Shown here in pieces: positions 1-5,289 of a stretch of 7,496 nucleotides of DNA (position 1 is its first letter; each line of letters begins with the position of its first letter). The DNA comes from Actinomycetes bacterium (GTDB lineage Bacteria > Actinomycetota > Acidimicrobiia > Acidimicrobiales > RAAP-2). The notes under the pieces were generated by a model. It did no database searches and was not told the origin of the DNA. It saw only the letters and a program-made list of their open reading frames with translations. Made by a program: the position numbers and the translations under genes. Location of the stretch: contig JAKCEC010000061.1 in assembly GCA_021841725.1 (NCBI GenBank), forward strand, positions 1 to 7,496. Reading direction: 5' to 3'.

Positions 1-1
1 C

Positions 2-775
2 CTCGTGCACCGCGCCGACGGGGACCTCGCGCCGGTGGGCCCCACCCCCCTGGTGCTCTACGGGTACGGGAGTTACGAGATCTCCATCGACCCCACCTTC
101 TCGTCCCTGCGCCTGTCGCTGCTCGACCGCGGCGTCATCTTCGCCATCGCCCACGTGCGCGGCGGCGGCGAGATGGGGCGCTCCTGGTACGACATGGGCA
201 AGCTCGCTCAGAAGCCCACCACGTTCTCGGACTTCGTGACGGTGGCGCAGCACCTCGTCGACCACGGCTGGACGACGCCGGCGCAGCTCTGCGCGCGCGG
301 TGGCTCGGCCGGCGGTCTGCTCATCGGCGCCGCGATCAACCTCGCCCCCCACCTCTTTCGCTGCGTCGTCGCCGAAGTGCCCTTCGTCGACGCCCTCACC
401 ACGATGCTCGACGACTCCCTGCCCCTGACCGTCGGCGAATGGGAGGAGTGGGGTAATCCCGACGCCAGTCCCGAGGCGTATCGCACCATGAAGTCGTACT
501 CGCCCTACGACAACGTACGCAGCCACAACCCGGACGCGACGCCGCGGGTGTACCCGCACGTGTTCGCCGCCGGCGGACTCAACGACTCGCGCGTGGGTTA
601 CTGGGAGCCCGCCAAGTGGGTGCTGAAGTTGCGCGACGCCAATGAGTCCAACGTGGCCTACCTCAAGACCGAATTAGGGGCCGGCCACGGCGGACCCTCG
701 GGCCGCTACGACGCGTGGCGCGACGAGGCGCAGATCCTGGCCTTCATCCTGCACGAACTCGCCGTCGAGCCCTAG
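2..775 (+). CDS. ptrB: Oligopeptidase B (S9A prolyl oligopeptidase family), 3' part only
   Basis: Serine peptidase of the prolyl oligopeptidase family, catalytic alpha/beta-hydrolase domain only. Oligopeptidase B cleaves short peptides after Arg or Lys, usually in the cytoplasm. The reading frame is open from the window edge, so the beta-propeller and the start lie upstream; about 257 residues of a family length near 700 remain. Counting from the codon at position 2, the nucleophile is Ser102 in GGSAGG, the acid is Asp195 in GGLNDSRVGYWEPAKW, and the base is His229 in GAGHGGPSGR. The DDSLPLTVGEWEEWGNP block and SYSPYDNV are typical of oligopeptidase B rather than of other S9A members. All three catalytic residues are intact and there is no frameshift. 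The TAG stop lies inside a CTAG shared with the stop of the convergent gene. Family is certain; substrate preference is inferred from similarity. Confidence 0.93.
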   Translation, partial: LVHRADGDLAPVGPTPLVLYGYGSYEISIDPTFSSLRLSLLDRGVIFAIAHVRGGGEMGRSWYDMGKLAQKPTTFSDFVTVAQHLVDHGWTTPAQLCARGGSAGGLLIGAAINLAPHLFRCVVAEVPFVDALTTMLDDSLPLTVGEWEEWGNPDASPEAYRTMKSYSPYDNVRSHNPDATPRVYPHVFAAGGLNDSRVGYWEPAKWVLKLRDANESNVAYLKTELGAGHGGPSGRYDAWRDEAQILAFILHELAVEP

Positions 776-1275
776 AGGAGTCGAACCACGGGCGGTGGCG
801 CCCACCCCGCGGGGTGCGACGCGCTCGGGGGTGAGTGGTGCAGGAACGCGAACGCGGCCGCGGCGACCACGAGGGCGGCCAGGACGAGCGCCCACGCCCA
901 TCGGCGACGTCGACGCAGGTGCGGGTACGCCACGTGACGCATCGAGCGTTCCAGGGCCCACCGCTCATCGTGGCGCAGGTGCGGGGGTGAGAGCGAGTCG
1001 CTCGCCACGACGGGGGCGTCGCCGAAGACGAATTCCTTGTTCGGGTCGAGTCGCGGCAATTGTACGGGTGCGGGCGGGGCCGGCTCCTTCCCGTCGATCA
1101 GGCGAAAGCCCCGTGACGGCTGGTACGGCGAGGGCGGAAGGGTCGGACGAAAATCTGACCGCGAGGTGGTCTTCTTCGAGGATGCCCCCCGGCGGCCGCT
1201 CAGGCGTCCGCGCAGGAAGAAGGCAACGATCAACACCAGCAGTACGAGGCCCCCGGCGATCTGAATCACTACCAC
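772..1275 (-). CDS. Hypothetical two-span membrane protein with basic central region
   Basis: I recognise no family. The 167-residue protein has a hydrophobic segment right at the N-terminus (about residues 3-21). A hydrophilic Pro/Arg-rich stretch of about 100 residues follows, then a run of five Arg (121-125), a second hydrophobic segment rich in Ala and Val (127-145), and a short Pro-rich tail. The basic residues beside both segments suggest the central part faces the cytoplasm, with both ends outside or in the membrane. No catalytic motif is visible. The start is GTG with an SD-like GGGGAG (1281-1286) five bases upstream. A second GTG at codon 3 (1267-1269) overlaps the stop of a possible leader ORF and is an alternative start. 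It follows the flavin reductase gene by 66 bases and has its own -10-like TACGCT. It is convergent with ptrB. Orientation and codon use support a real gene; the antisense frame looks like a shadow. Confidence 0.75.
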   Translation of the reverse strand: MVVIQIAGGLVLLVLIVAFFLRGRLSGRRGASSKKTTSRSDFRPTLPPSPYQPSRGFRLIDGKEPAPPAPVQLPRLDPNKEFVFGDAPVVASDSLSPPHLRHDERWALERSMRHVAYPHLRRRRRWAWALVLAALVVAAAAFAFLHHSPPSASHPAGWAPPPVVRLL

Positions 1276-1295
1276 GAGGTCTCCCCGGCGTGCAC
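1269..1295 (-). other. Possible 8-codon leader ORF upstream of the membrane-protein gene
   Basis: Reading the minus strand, a GTG at 1295-1293 follows a strong purine-rich SD-like run (GGGGGAGGAG, 1301-1310) after a short gap. It opens a frame encoding MHAGETSW and ends at TAG (1271-1269). The last G of that TAG is the first base of GTG codon 3 of the membrane-protein gene, giving a TAGTG stop/start overlap typical of translational coupling. It could be a real leader peptide or a chance frame; the much better SD before this mini-ORF than before the main gene is the main argument for it. Confidence 0.3.
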
Positions 1296-1320
1296 GGCGC
1301 TCCTCCCCCTCGACAGAGTC

Positions 1321-1326
1321 AGCGTA
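1321..1326 (-). promoter_or_regulatory. Candidate -10 box TACGCT for the membrane-protein gene
   Basis: On the minus strand TACGCT fits TANNNT and lies just after the flavin reductase stop codon. A start of transcription about seven bases on would leave a short 5' leader containing the GGGGGAGGAG run. I see no convincing -35 box. Supports separate or additional transcription of the membrane-protein gene. Confidence 0.35.
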
Positions 1327-1341
1327 GTCAGTGCCGCCCGC

Positions 1342-1815
1342 TCACGCGAGTTCCGCGAACCCGCCGCGGAAATAGATGAGCGGACGTCCGCTGTGCGCGC
1401 GCGCGTAGGTCACCTCGACGACGGCGACGTCGTGGTCGCCGTGCGAGCTCACGACCATCAGGGTGCCTTCGAGGTGGGCAATCGCTCCCTCCAACAGGGG
1501 GGCACCGGCGGGACCCTTCTCCCAGGGTGTGCCGTCGAACTTATCGAGCCCCGAGGTCGCGAAGCGTCGGGCGATCGCCTCCTGATCCGCGCCCAGGACA
1601 CTCACGCCCACCACGTCGTGCGCGCGCACGCGCGCCCAGGAGTGGCCCGCGGAACTCGCGGCGAAGGTGACGAGGGTTGGTTCGAGGGACAGGGAGCCAA
1701 AACTCTGGCACGTGAACCCCACCGGCCCATCCCCGTTCATCGCGGCGACCACCACGATGCCCGTCGCGTAATGACCCAGCACCTCTTTGTAACTCGCCAC
1801 GTCGACCGGTGCCAC
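1342..1815 (-). CDS. Flavin reductase-like (split-barrel FMN-binding) protein
   Basis: Small flavin reductase-like domain protein. This family binds FMN or FAD and uses NAD(P)H to deliver reduced flavin to a partner monooxygenase, or acts alone as an oxidoreductase, in the cytoplasm. From GTG 1815 it has 157 residues, the usual single-domain size. Recognisable segments are the N-terminal HYATGIVVV (15-23), the flavin-contacting GFTCQSFGSLSLEPTLVTFA (33-52), FATSGLDKFDG (85-95), the GDHDVAVVEV block (126-135) carrying the conserved His, and the closing RPLIYFRGGF (144-153). No monooxygenase partner is visible nearby. I prefer GTG 1815 over TTG 1821 because TAGGGT ends exactly six bases before it; TTG 1821 would add two residues and sit directly after the hexamer. 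It lies just downstream of mutY and could be both read through and separately transcribed. Family is secure, substrate unknown. Confidence 0.88.
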   Translation of the reverse strand: MAPVDVASYKEVLGHYATGIVVVAAMNGDGPVGFTCQSFGSLSLEPTLVTFAASSAGHSWARVRAHDVVGVSVLGADQEAIARRFATSGLDKFDGTPWEKGPAGAPLLEGAIAHLEGTLMVVSSHGDHDVAVVEVTYARAHSGRPLIYFRGGFAELA

Positions 1816-1821
1816 GCGCAA

Positions 1822-1827
1822 ACCCTA
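1822..1827 (-). promoter_or_regulatory. TAGGGT, candidate -10 box overlapping the mutY stop codon
   Basis: Minus-strand TAGGGT followed by six bases (TTGCGC) and then GTG 1815. The TAG is the mutY stop codon. The same hexamer and spacing precede the GTG of the YdeI-family gene at 5877. If used, transcription would begin at or next to the start codon and give a leaderless flavin reductase mRNA. Confidence 0.45.
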
Positions 1828-2736
1828 CCCGGCGACCTCGCCCCCCGCACCGAGGACCCAGCGCGAGCGTCGACGACTCACCAAACCCTCACGGGCCAAC
1901 TGCCCCAGGAGTCGATCGAGGCGCTCGCCCTGCACGTCGCCCAAGGTCACCGCGAGTTCACGTCGGGTGAGGGCTCGCTCGTGCACGGCGTGCAGGAGGC
2001 GTCCTCGGATCTGGCGGTCGGACCCCGCGAAGGGGGCTTGCGGGCGCGAGACCGCGGCCGACCGCGGGGCGGGGTCGTCGCCGCCCTCGCGCGCGAAACG
2101 ACACGCACGGCGCAGGGGACACGCCTCACAGCGCGGCGTACGGGTGCAGTACCGAGCCCCGAGGTCCAGCATCGCCTGATTGAACGCCGCCGCCCCCGTG
2201 CGCGGCAGCAGCTGCGTCGCCAGGGTCTGCGCCTCGCGCGCCCGCAACGCTCGATTGGCGAGGGCGCGTGACAACACCCGACCGACGTTGGTGTCGAGGA
2301 CCGCCACGGGCACGTCGAAGGCGAAGGACGCGACGGCGTGCGCGGTGTAGGGACCGACGCCGGGCAGACTGCGCAGTCCCTCGACCGACGTGGGAACCGA
2401 CGCGTCGAAACGTTCGACCATGATCTTCGCCGCGTCGTGCAGCGCCTTGGCGCGCCGGGGATAGCCCAGTCCGCGCCAGAGGCCCAGGACCTCGGCCAGG
2501 GGGGCGCTAGCGCACGCCGCGGGCGTGGGAAACGCGTCGAGAAATCGACGCCACGGTTCCCTCACGCGCCCGGTCGAGGTCTGTTGGAGCATGACCTCGG
2601 ACACGAAAACGGCCCAGGGGTCACCGCAGCCGACCCAGGGCAGGTCACGCCGCAGCTCGGGCCCCGCACGTCGCAGAGCGCGTCGAAAGGGGGCCAGCGC
2701 GAACGGCGCGCCGGCCACGGTTTCGGCCGGGACCAT
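1825..2736 (-). CDS. mutY: A/G-specific adenine DNA glycosylase MutY
   Basis: Base-excision repair enzyme that removes adenine mispaired with 8-oxoguanine. From ATG 2736 it has 303 residues. In order: LPW (32-34); catalytic Glu47 in SEVMLQQT; LWRGLGYPRRA (86-96); helix-hairpin-helix LPGVGPYTAHAV (124-135); catalytic Asp148 in VLDTNVGR; then the iron-sulfur cysteines 197, 203, 206 and 212. The cluster spacing is C-x5-C-x2-C-x5-C, one residue shorter in the first loop than the canonical C-x6-C-x2-C-x5-C. The C-terminus (about 242-297) is not the NUDIX-like 8-oxoG recognition domain of E. coli MutY but a short winged-helix-like tail, as in other actinobacterial MutY proteins. A frame to GTG 2814 is open but would overlap the upstream gene by 62 bases; ATG 2736 leaves a 16-base gap and a normal N-terminus. 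Probably cotranscribed with the DUF6941-like gene. Confidence 0.93.
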   Translation of the reverse strand: MVPAETVAGAPFALAPFRRALRRAGPELRRDLPWVGCGDPWAVFVSEVMLQQTSTGRVREPWRRFLDAFPTPAACASAPLAEVLGLWRGLGYPRRAKALHDAAKIMVERFDASVPTSVEGLRSLPGVGPYTAHAVASFAFDVPVAVLDTNVGRVLSRALANRALRAREAQTLATQLLPRTGAAAFNQAMLDLGARYCTRTPRCEACPLRRACRFAREGGDDPAPRSAAVSRPQAPFAGSDRQIRGRLLHAVHERALTRRELAVTLGDVQGERLDRLLGQLAREGLVSRRRSRWVLGAGGEVAG

Positions 2737-2752
2737 CGCCGCCGGTCTCTCT

Positions 2753-3184
2753 CTAGATAATGGCGGGAAGTGGTCGCGTCGAGAAGGACGCGGTGCTGCC
2801 GTCGAGGGATTCACCGTCGATGACGAGACGCCAGGTGAACCGTGAATTGGGATTCAGCGGGATGGGCCCGAGGTTCACCGCGATGGGCACGTCGACGGGC
2901 GTGCCCACGGGCACACCCTCGGGCGCACTCGCCGAGAAGTCTCCCCGGATCTCGATGGTCTGAGGACCCTGCGGTGAGTCGAACTGGACCAATTGACCGT
3001 CCGCGTCCTCTAAGAACAATTCCCAGTGGTGCACGCGGTCGAACTCGTGGGTGTCCACCTCCACCTTGATCGCCACCGCCGACGGCGAGGGTTCCGGCCC
3101 GCTCAGCGACCAGCCACCGCCGAGGATGTAGAGCTTCCCGTCGGCGACCTGGGCGGAATCAGCGAGCAACATGGTGACGTTCAT
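2753..3184 (-). CDS. Conserved hypothetical protein, DUF6941-like
   Basis: A 143-residue soluble protein resembling the small actinobacterial family annotated DUF6941, whose function is not known to me. The N-terminal block MNVTMLLADSAQVADGKLYI followed by LGGGWSLSGPEPSPSAVAIKVEV (21-43) is the recognisable part. The rest alternates short hydrophobic strands with polar turns (WELFLEDADGQLV 54-66, RFTWRLVIDGE 115-125), suggesting an all-beta sandwich. It has no signal peptide, membrane segment or evident active site. The ATG is fixed by an in-frame TAG twelve bases upstream, with no other start between. That TAG begins TAGGCT, a candidate -10 box. First gene of a minus-strand cluster with mutY (16-base gap), so a link to genome maintenance is conceivable, but the sequence gives no direct evidence for it. 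The family match is from memory of its conserved N-terminus. Confidence 0.82.
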   Translation of the reverse strand: MNVTMLLADSAQVADGKLYILGGGWSLSGPEPSPSAVAIKVEVDTHEFDRVHHWELFLEDADGQLVQFDSPQGPQTIEIRGDFSASAPEGVPVGTPVDVPIAVNLGPIPLNPNSRFTWRLVIDGESLDGSTASFSTRPLPAII

Positions 3185-3190
3185 GGCCCC

Positions 3191-3196
3191 AGCCTA
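3191..3196 (-). promoter_or_regulatory. TAGGCT, candidate leaderless -10 box for the DUF6941-like gene
   Basis: Minus-strand TAGGCT, then six bases (GGGGCC), then ATG 3184. It fits TANNNT at the distance that would place the transcription start on the A of the ATG. No Shine-Dalgarno sequence stands at normal spacing. No good -35 is seen. Confidence 0.5.
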
Positions 3197-3219
3197 GACA
3201 ATGGCGACGAGGGGATTTT

Positions 3220-3241
3220 GCGGCGCTGATCGACCCGCCGC
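3220..3241. repeat. Inverted repeat in the divergent control region
   Basis: GCGGCG (3220-3225) pairs perfectly with CGCCGC (3236-3241) around a 10-base loop, extendable by a G-T wobble and one A-T pair. It lies between the two divergent promoters, so a regulator-binding dyad is possible. Short GC-rich dyads are common by chance in such DNA. Confidence 0.3.
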
Positions 3242-3259
3242 GACATAATTTTCAGCCGC

Positions 3260-3288
3260 TTGACCTGGGTCTTTATTGGGAATTTACT
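3260..3288 (+). promoter_or_regulatory. Candidate sigma70-type promoter for the NlpC/P60-lgt operon
   Basis: TTGACC (3260-3265) is a near-consensus -35 box, separated by 17 bases from TTTACT (3283-3288), a weak -10 match (4 of 6, lacking the A at position 2). The area is clearly more AT-rich than its surroundings. It would give a 5' leader of about 40 bases with no well-placed ribosome binding site. A second, leaderless option lies closer to the gene at 3321. Confidence 0.45.
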
Positions 3289-3320
3289 CTCCGTCGGGAC
3301 GCGGGGAGTTCTCGAGACGG

Positions 3321-3326
3321 TAGCCT
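3321..3326 (+). promoter_or_regulatory. TAGCCT, candidate leaderless -10 box for the NlpC/P60 gene
   Basis: TAGCCT is followed by seven bases (GGCACCC) and ATG 3334, the geometry expected for transcription starting at the start codon. It mirrors TAGGCT before the divergent gene. No Shine-Dalgarno is present between it and the ATG. Confidence 0.45.
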
Positions 3327-3333
3327 GGCACCC

Positions 3334-4449
3334 ATGACTCACGTCGAGCGTCTCGGACGCCTCTCGACGCTTCGACTCGCGAGCAGACTGCAAAAGTCTC
3401 GGTGGATCCTCACCTCGCTCACCGCAGTCGTCGTGTCCGCTAGCGCGTTAACCGTCCTGTCGAACCCCGCGGGTGCCTCGACCATCGCCCAGGAGAAGCA
3501 GCGGGCCGCTGACCTGTACAACCAGATCCAGCGCGTGTCGGCGCAGGTGCAGTACCTGGGTCAGAAGTACGACCTCGCGCACCTCAAGTACGCCCAGATC
3601 GTCAATACGATCACTAACACCAAGGCCATCGTGGCGGGGATCCAGGGCCAGGTGGCCTCGGACAACGCGCGCCTCACCTCCGACGCGATCTTCGCCTACG
3701 TCACCAACGGATCGGCCGCCACCGACAACCCCCTCTTCAACACCAACGCCGCGAACGTCGGCGCCACCGACGTGTACAACCAACTCGCCACCGGCAACAT
3801 CGGTTCGGTGATCGCGAGCCTCAAGACCAACCGCGTCCAATTGACTCAGGAGCGCGGACTCCTGAACTCCGAAATGGCGCAAGCGTCAGCCGTCGCCAAC
3901 GCCGCCAAGGCCAACTACCAGCAGTACCTGACCTTGCAGGCCAACATCGAGCAGGCCCGCTCCCAAGTCGAAGGGCAAATCTCCTCCTACTACAACGCCA
4001 TTCAGGCCGCGGCCGCGGCCGCGTCGGTGCACGCGGTCACCGTGGCCATCGCCACCCCCCAGCCCAGTTCCGGGGCGGCCCCCCCGCCCGACCCGCTGGG
4101 ATCGGCGGCGGTCGCCGCCGCCGAGTCCTACCTCGGCGTCTGGTACCAGTGGGGCGGGGCGTCGCGTAGCGGGGTCGACTGCTCGGGTCTGGTGATGCTG
4201 GCCTACGAGGCGGTCGGCGTATCGCTCCCGCACTACTCGGGCGCCCAGTTCGCCGACACCGTGCGCGTGCCGCTCTGGGACATCCAACCGGGCGACCTCT
4301 TGTTCTACGGGTACGGTGGTGACGAACACGTGGCGATGTACGTGGGTGGGGGCAACATGATTGAGGCGCCCTCGACGGGGTACCAGGTCCACATCACCCC
4401 GGTTCGCCTCGGGTGGGGATTCGCGGGGATCGGTCGCGTCAGCGCCTAG
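3334..4449 (+). CDS. Secreted coiled-coil NlpC/P60 peptidoglycan endopeptidase
   Basis: Exported cell-wall hydrolase that should cut stem peptides of peptidoglycan (D-gamma-Glu to diamino acid bond in this family). The 371 residues start with a basic stretch (1-23) and a hydrophobic signal segment (about 24-43) ending NPAGAS, with cleavage likely near 48. Two long helical, Gln/Ala-rich coiled-coil stretches follow (about 50-125 and 160-225), separated by an Asn-rich linker. Next come a run of six Ala (225-230), a Pro-rich linker (241-254) and the catalytic domain (257-371). Cys283 in DCSGL, His332 in DEHVAMYVGGG and Glu344 in NMIEAP form a Cys-His-Glu triad as in mycobacterial RipA. The coiled coil plus NlpC/P60 layout resembles PcsB, CwlO and RipC, which are activated by FtsEX; such control here is inference. 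The lgt gene follows after two bases. Family certain; the exact role in division or elongation is unknown. Confidence 0.92.
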   Translation: MTHVERLGRLSTLRLASRLQKSRWILTSLTAVVVSASALTVLSNPAGASTIAQEKQRAADLYNQIQRVSAQVQYLGQKYDLAHLKYAQIVNTITNTKAIVAGIQGQVASDNARLTSDAIFAYVTNGSAATDNPLFNTNAANVGATDVYNQLATGNIGSVIASLKTNRVQLTQERGLLNSEMAQASAVANAAKANYQQYLTLQANIEQARSQVEGQISSYYNAIQAAAAAASVHAVTVAIATPQPSSGAAPPPDPLGSAAVAAAESYLGVWYQWGGASRSGVDCSGLVMLAYEAVGVSLPHYSGAQFADTVRVPLWDIQPGDLLFYGYGGDEHVAMYVGGGNMIEAPSTGYQVHITPVRLGWGFAGIGRVSA

Positions 4450-4451
4450 CG

Positions 4452-5246
4452 ATGTCGGGCGTACCCACCTCCCTCCATCTGGGTCCCTTCAGTTTTCATC
4501 TCTACGGCCTAGGCCTCGGCATCGCCGCCTACGTGGCGTACCTGTACGCCGAGCGTCGCCTTCGCCGTCGCGGCATCGACGTCGCCCCCTTCGCGCGGTA
4601 CACCGCGGCGCTCATCGTGGCCGGACTGCTCGGCGCCCGACTCGCCAACATCGCCACCAACTGGAGCTACTACTCGGGTCACCCCGGCCGCTGGATTGCC
4701 GTGTGGCAGGGGGGGCTCGCCAGCTTCGGGGGCATCGCCTTCGCGCTGCCGGTGGGCATCGCGGGACAACGTCACTGGTGGCCCGACACCCGACTCACCG
4801 CCTTTACCGACGCCCTGATCCCGGCGCTCATCGCGGGCTGGGCCCTCGGGCGCGTGCTGGGTCCCCAGTTCATGGTCAACGGTGGCGGCCACCAGACCAC
4901 GTCGTGGATCGGGATGCACTACTCGGGTCAAATCGGTAAGCGCGTGCCCGTCCCCCTCATCCAGGGCGCCGAGGACGGCGCCCTCTGGCTAGTGCTCGTG
5001 CGCCTCGAGGCGCGCTGGCGCACGCGCGCGATCGGGACGATCAGCGCCGTCGCCATGATCGTCTGGGGTCTCGTGCGCGCCGCCGACGAACACTGGCTCC
5101 TCGGTCAACAATCACATTCGGGCTCGGTCGGCGTTCAATTGGCCGGTCTCGCACTCGCGATCACGGGAGCGATCACGTGGTGGCGGGTCTCTCGAGCAAC
5201 GCGCGCCGACCACGGGGTCGGCGCACCGTCGACCCCGCGCGCGTGA
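4452..5246 (+). CDS. lgt: Prolipoprotein diacylglyceryl transferase (Lgt) family, divergent
   Basis: Integral membrane enzyme family that moves a diacylglyceryl group from phosphatidylglycerol to the lipobox cysteine of preprolipoproteins, the first step of lipoprotein maturation. The 264 residues form about seven hydrophobic segments. Lgt hallmarks are GPFSFHLYGLGLGI (11-24) with the conserved Tyr18, the WQGGLASFGG loop (85-94), ALGRVLGPQF (131-140) with Arg134, PVPLIQGAEDG (166-176) in place of HPTQLYE, and WGLVRAADE (205-213) with Arg209 and Glu213 spaced like E. coli Arg239 and Glu243. The central signature is degenerate: the Asn and Glu of GRIGNFxNGE have no clear counterparts. It may be a diverged true Lgt or a paralogue with another substrate. 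ATG 4452 is preferred over GTG 4413, which would overlap the NlpC/P60 gene by 37 bases; translation probably couples to that gene's TAG two bases upstream. The C-terminal 18 residues are hydrophilic. Confidence 0.82.
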   Translation: MSGVPTSLHLGPFSFHLYGLGLGIAAYVAYLYAERRLRRRGIDVAPFARYTAALIVAGLLGARLANIATNWSYYSGHPGRWIAVWQGGLASFGGIAFALPVGIAGQRHWWPDTRLTAFTDALIPALIAGWALGRVLGPQFMVNGGGHQTTSWIGMHYSGQIGKRVPVPLIQGAEDGALWLVLVRLEARWRTRAIGTISAVAMIVWGLVRAADEHWLLGQQSHSGSVGVQLAGLALAITGAITWWRVSRATRADHGVGAPSTPRA

Positions 5247-5287
5247 GTGCCATTCGCGCCGGTCTCACGGTGCGGCGCGACTCGCAC
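5242..5287. terminator. Possible terminator hairpins between convergent lgt and YdeI-family genes
   Basis: The short convergent gap holds two small dyads: CGTGAG (5242-5247) with CTCACG (5264-5269), and GTGCG (5270-5274) with CGCAC (5283-5287). Neither is followed by a T-run on either strand, so a classic intrinsic terminator is not shown. The position between converging genes is the main reason to list them. Confidence 0.25.
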
Positions 5288-5289
5288 GT

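Noticed and set aside
795..1379. 194-codon + strand frame opposite the membrane-protein gene
   Set aside because: Arg/Gly/Pro/Ala-rich composition without domain structure; the minus-strand frame has two clean membrane segments and a sensible start.
1393..2271. 292-codon open frame on the + strand opposite the flavin reductase and mutY
   Set aside because: It lies antisense to two well-recognised genes, is rich in Arg, His and Gly as expected from the reverse of high-GC coding DNA, and shows no known motif.
2737..2814. Extension of mutY to GTG 2814
   Set aside because: Would overlap the DUF6941-like gene by 62 bases and add a Pro/Arg-rich segment absent from the family; ATG 2736 gives a normal N-terminus.
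4006..4024. GGCCGC repeats in the NlpC/P60 gene as a microsatellite or phase-variable tract
   Set aside because: It encodes a short Ala run in a linker; it is only about three units long and imperfect at its ends.
57..4318. The same stretch CTACGGGTACGG in ptrB (near 58) and in the NlpC/P60 gene (near 4306)
   Set aside because: Both encode Tyr-Gly-Tyr-Gly in the organism's preferred codons; coincidence is a better explanation than a dispersed repeat.
3448..4392. Two minus-strand frames of 144 and 168 codons under the NlpC/P60 gene
   Set aside because: Val/Gly/Asp/Arg-rich shadow translations of a gene with an intact catalytic triad.
4413..4451. Extension of lgt to GTG 4413
   Set aside because: Overlaps the hydrolase C-terminus and adds a charged segment before the expected first membrane region; ATG 4452 fits better.
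4361..4939. 192-codon + strand frame overlapping the 3' end of the hydrolase gene and lgt
   Set aside because: Arg/Pro/His-rich out-of-frame translation; the lgt frame carries the conserved Lgt motifs.
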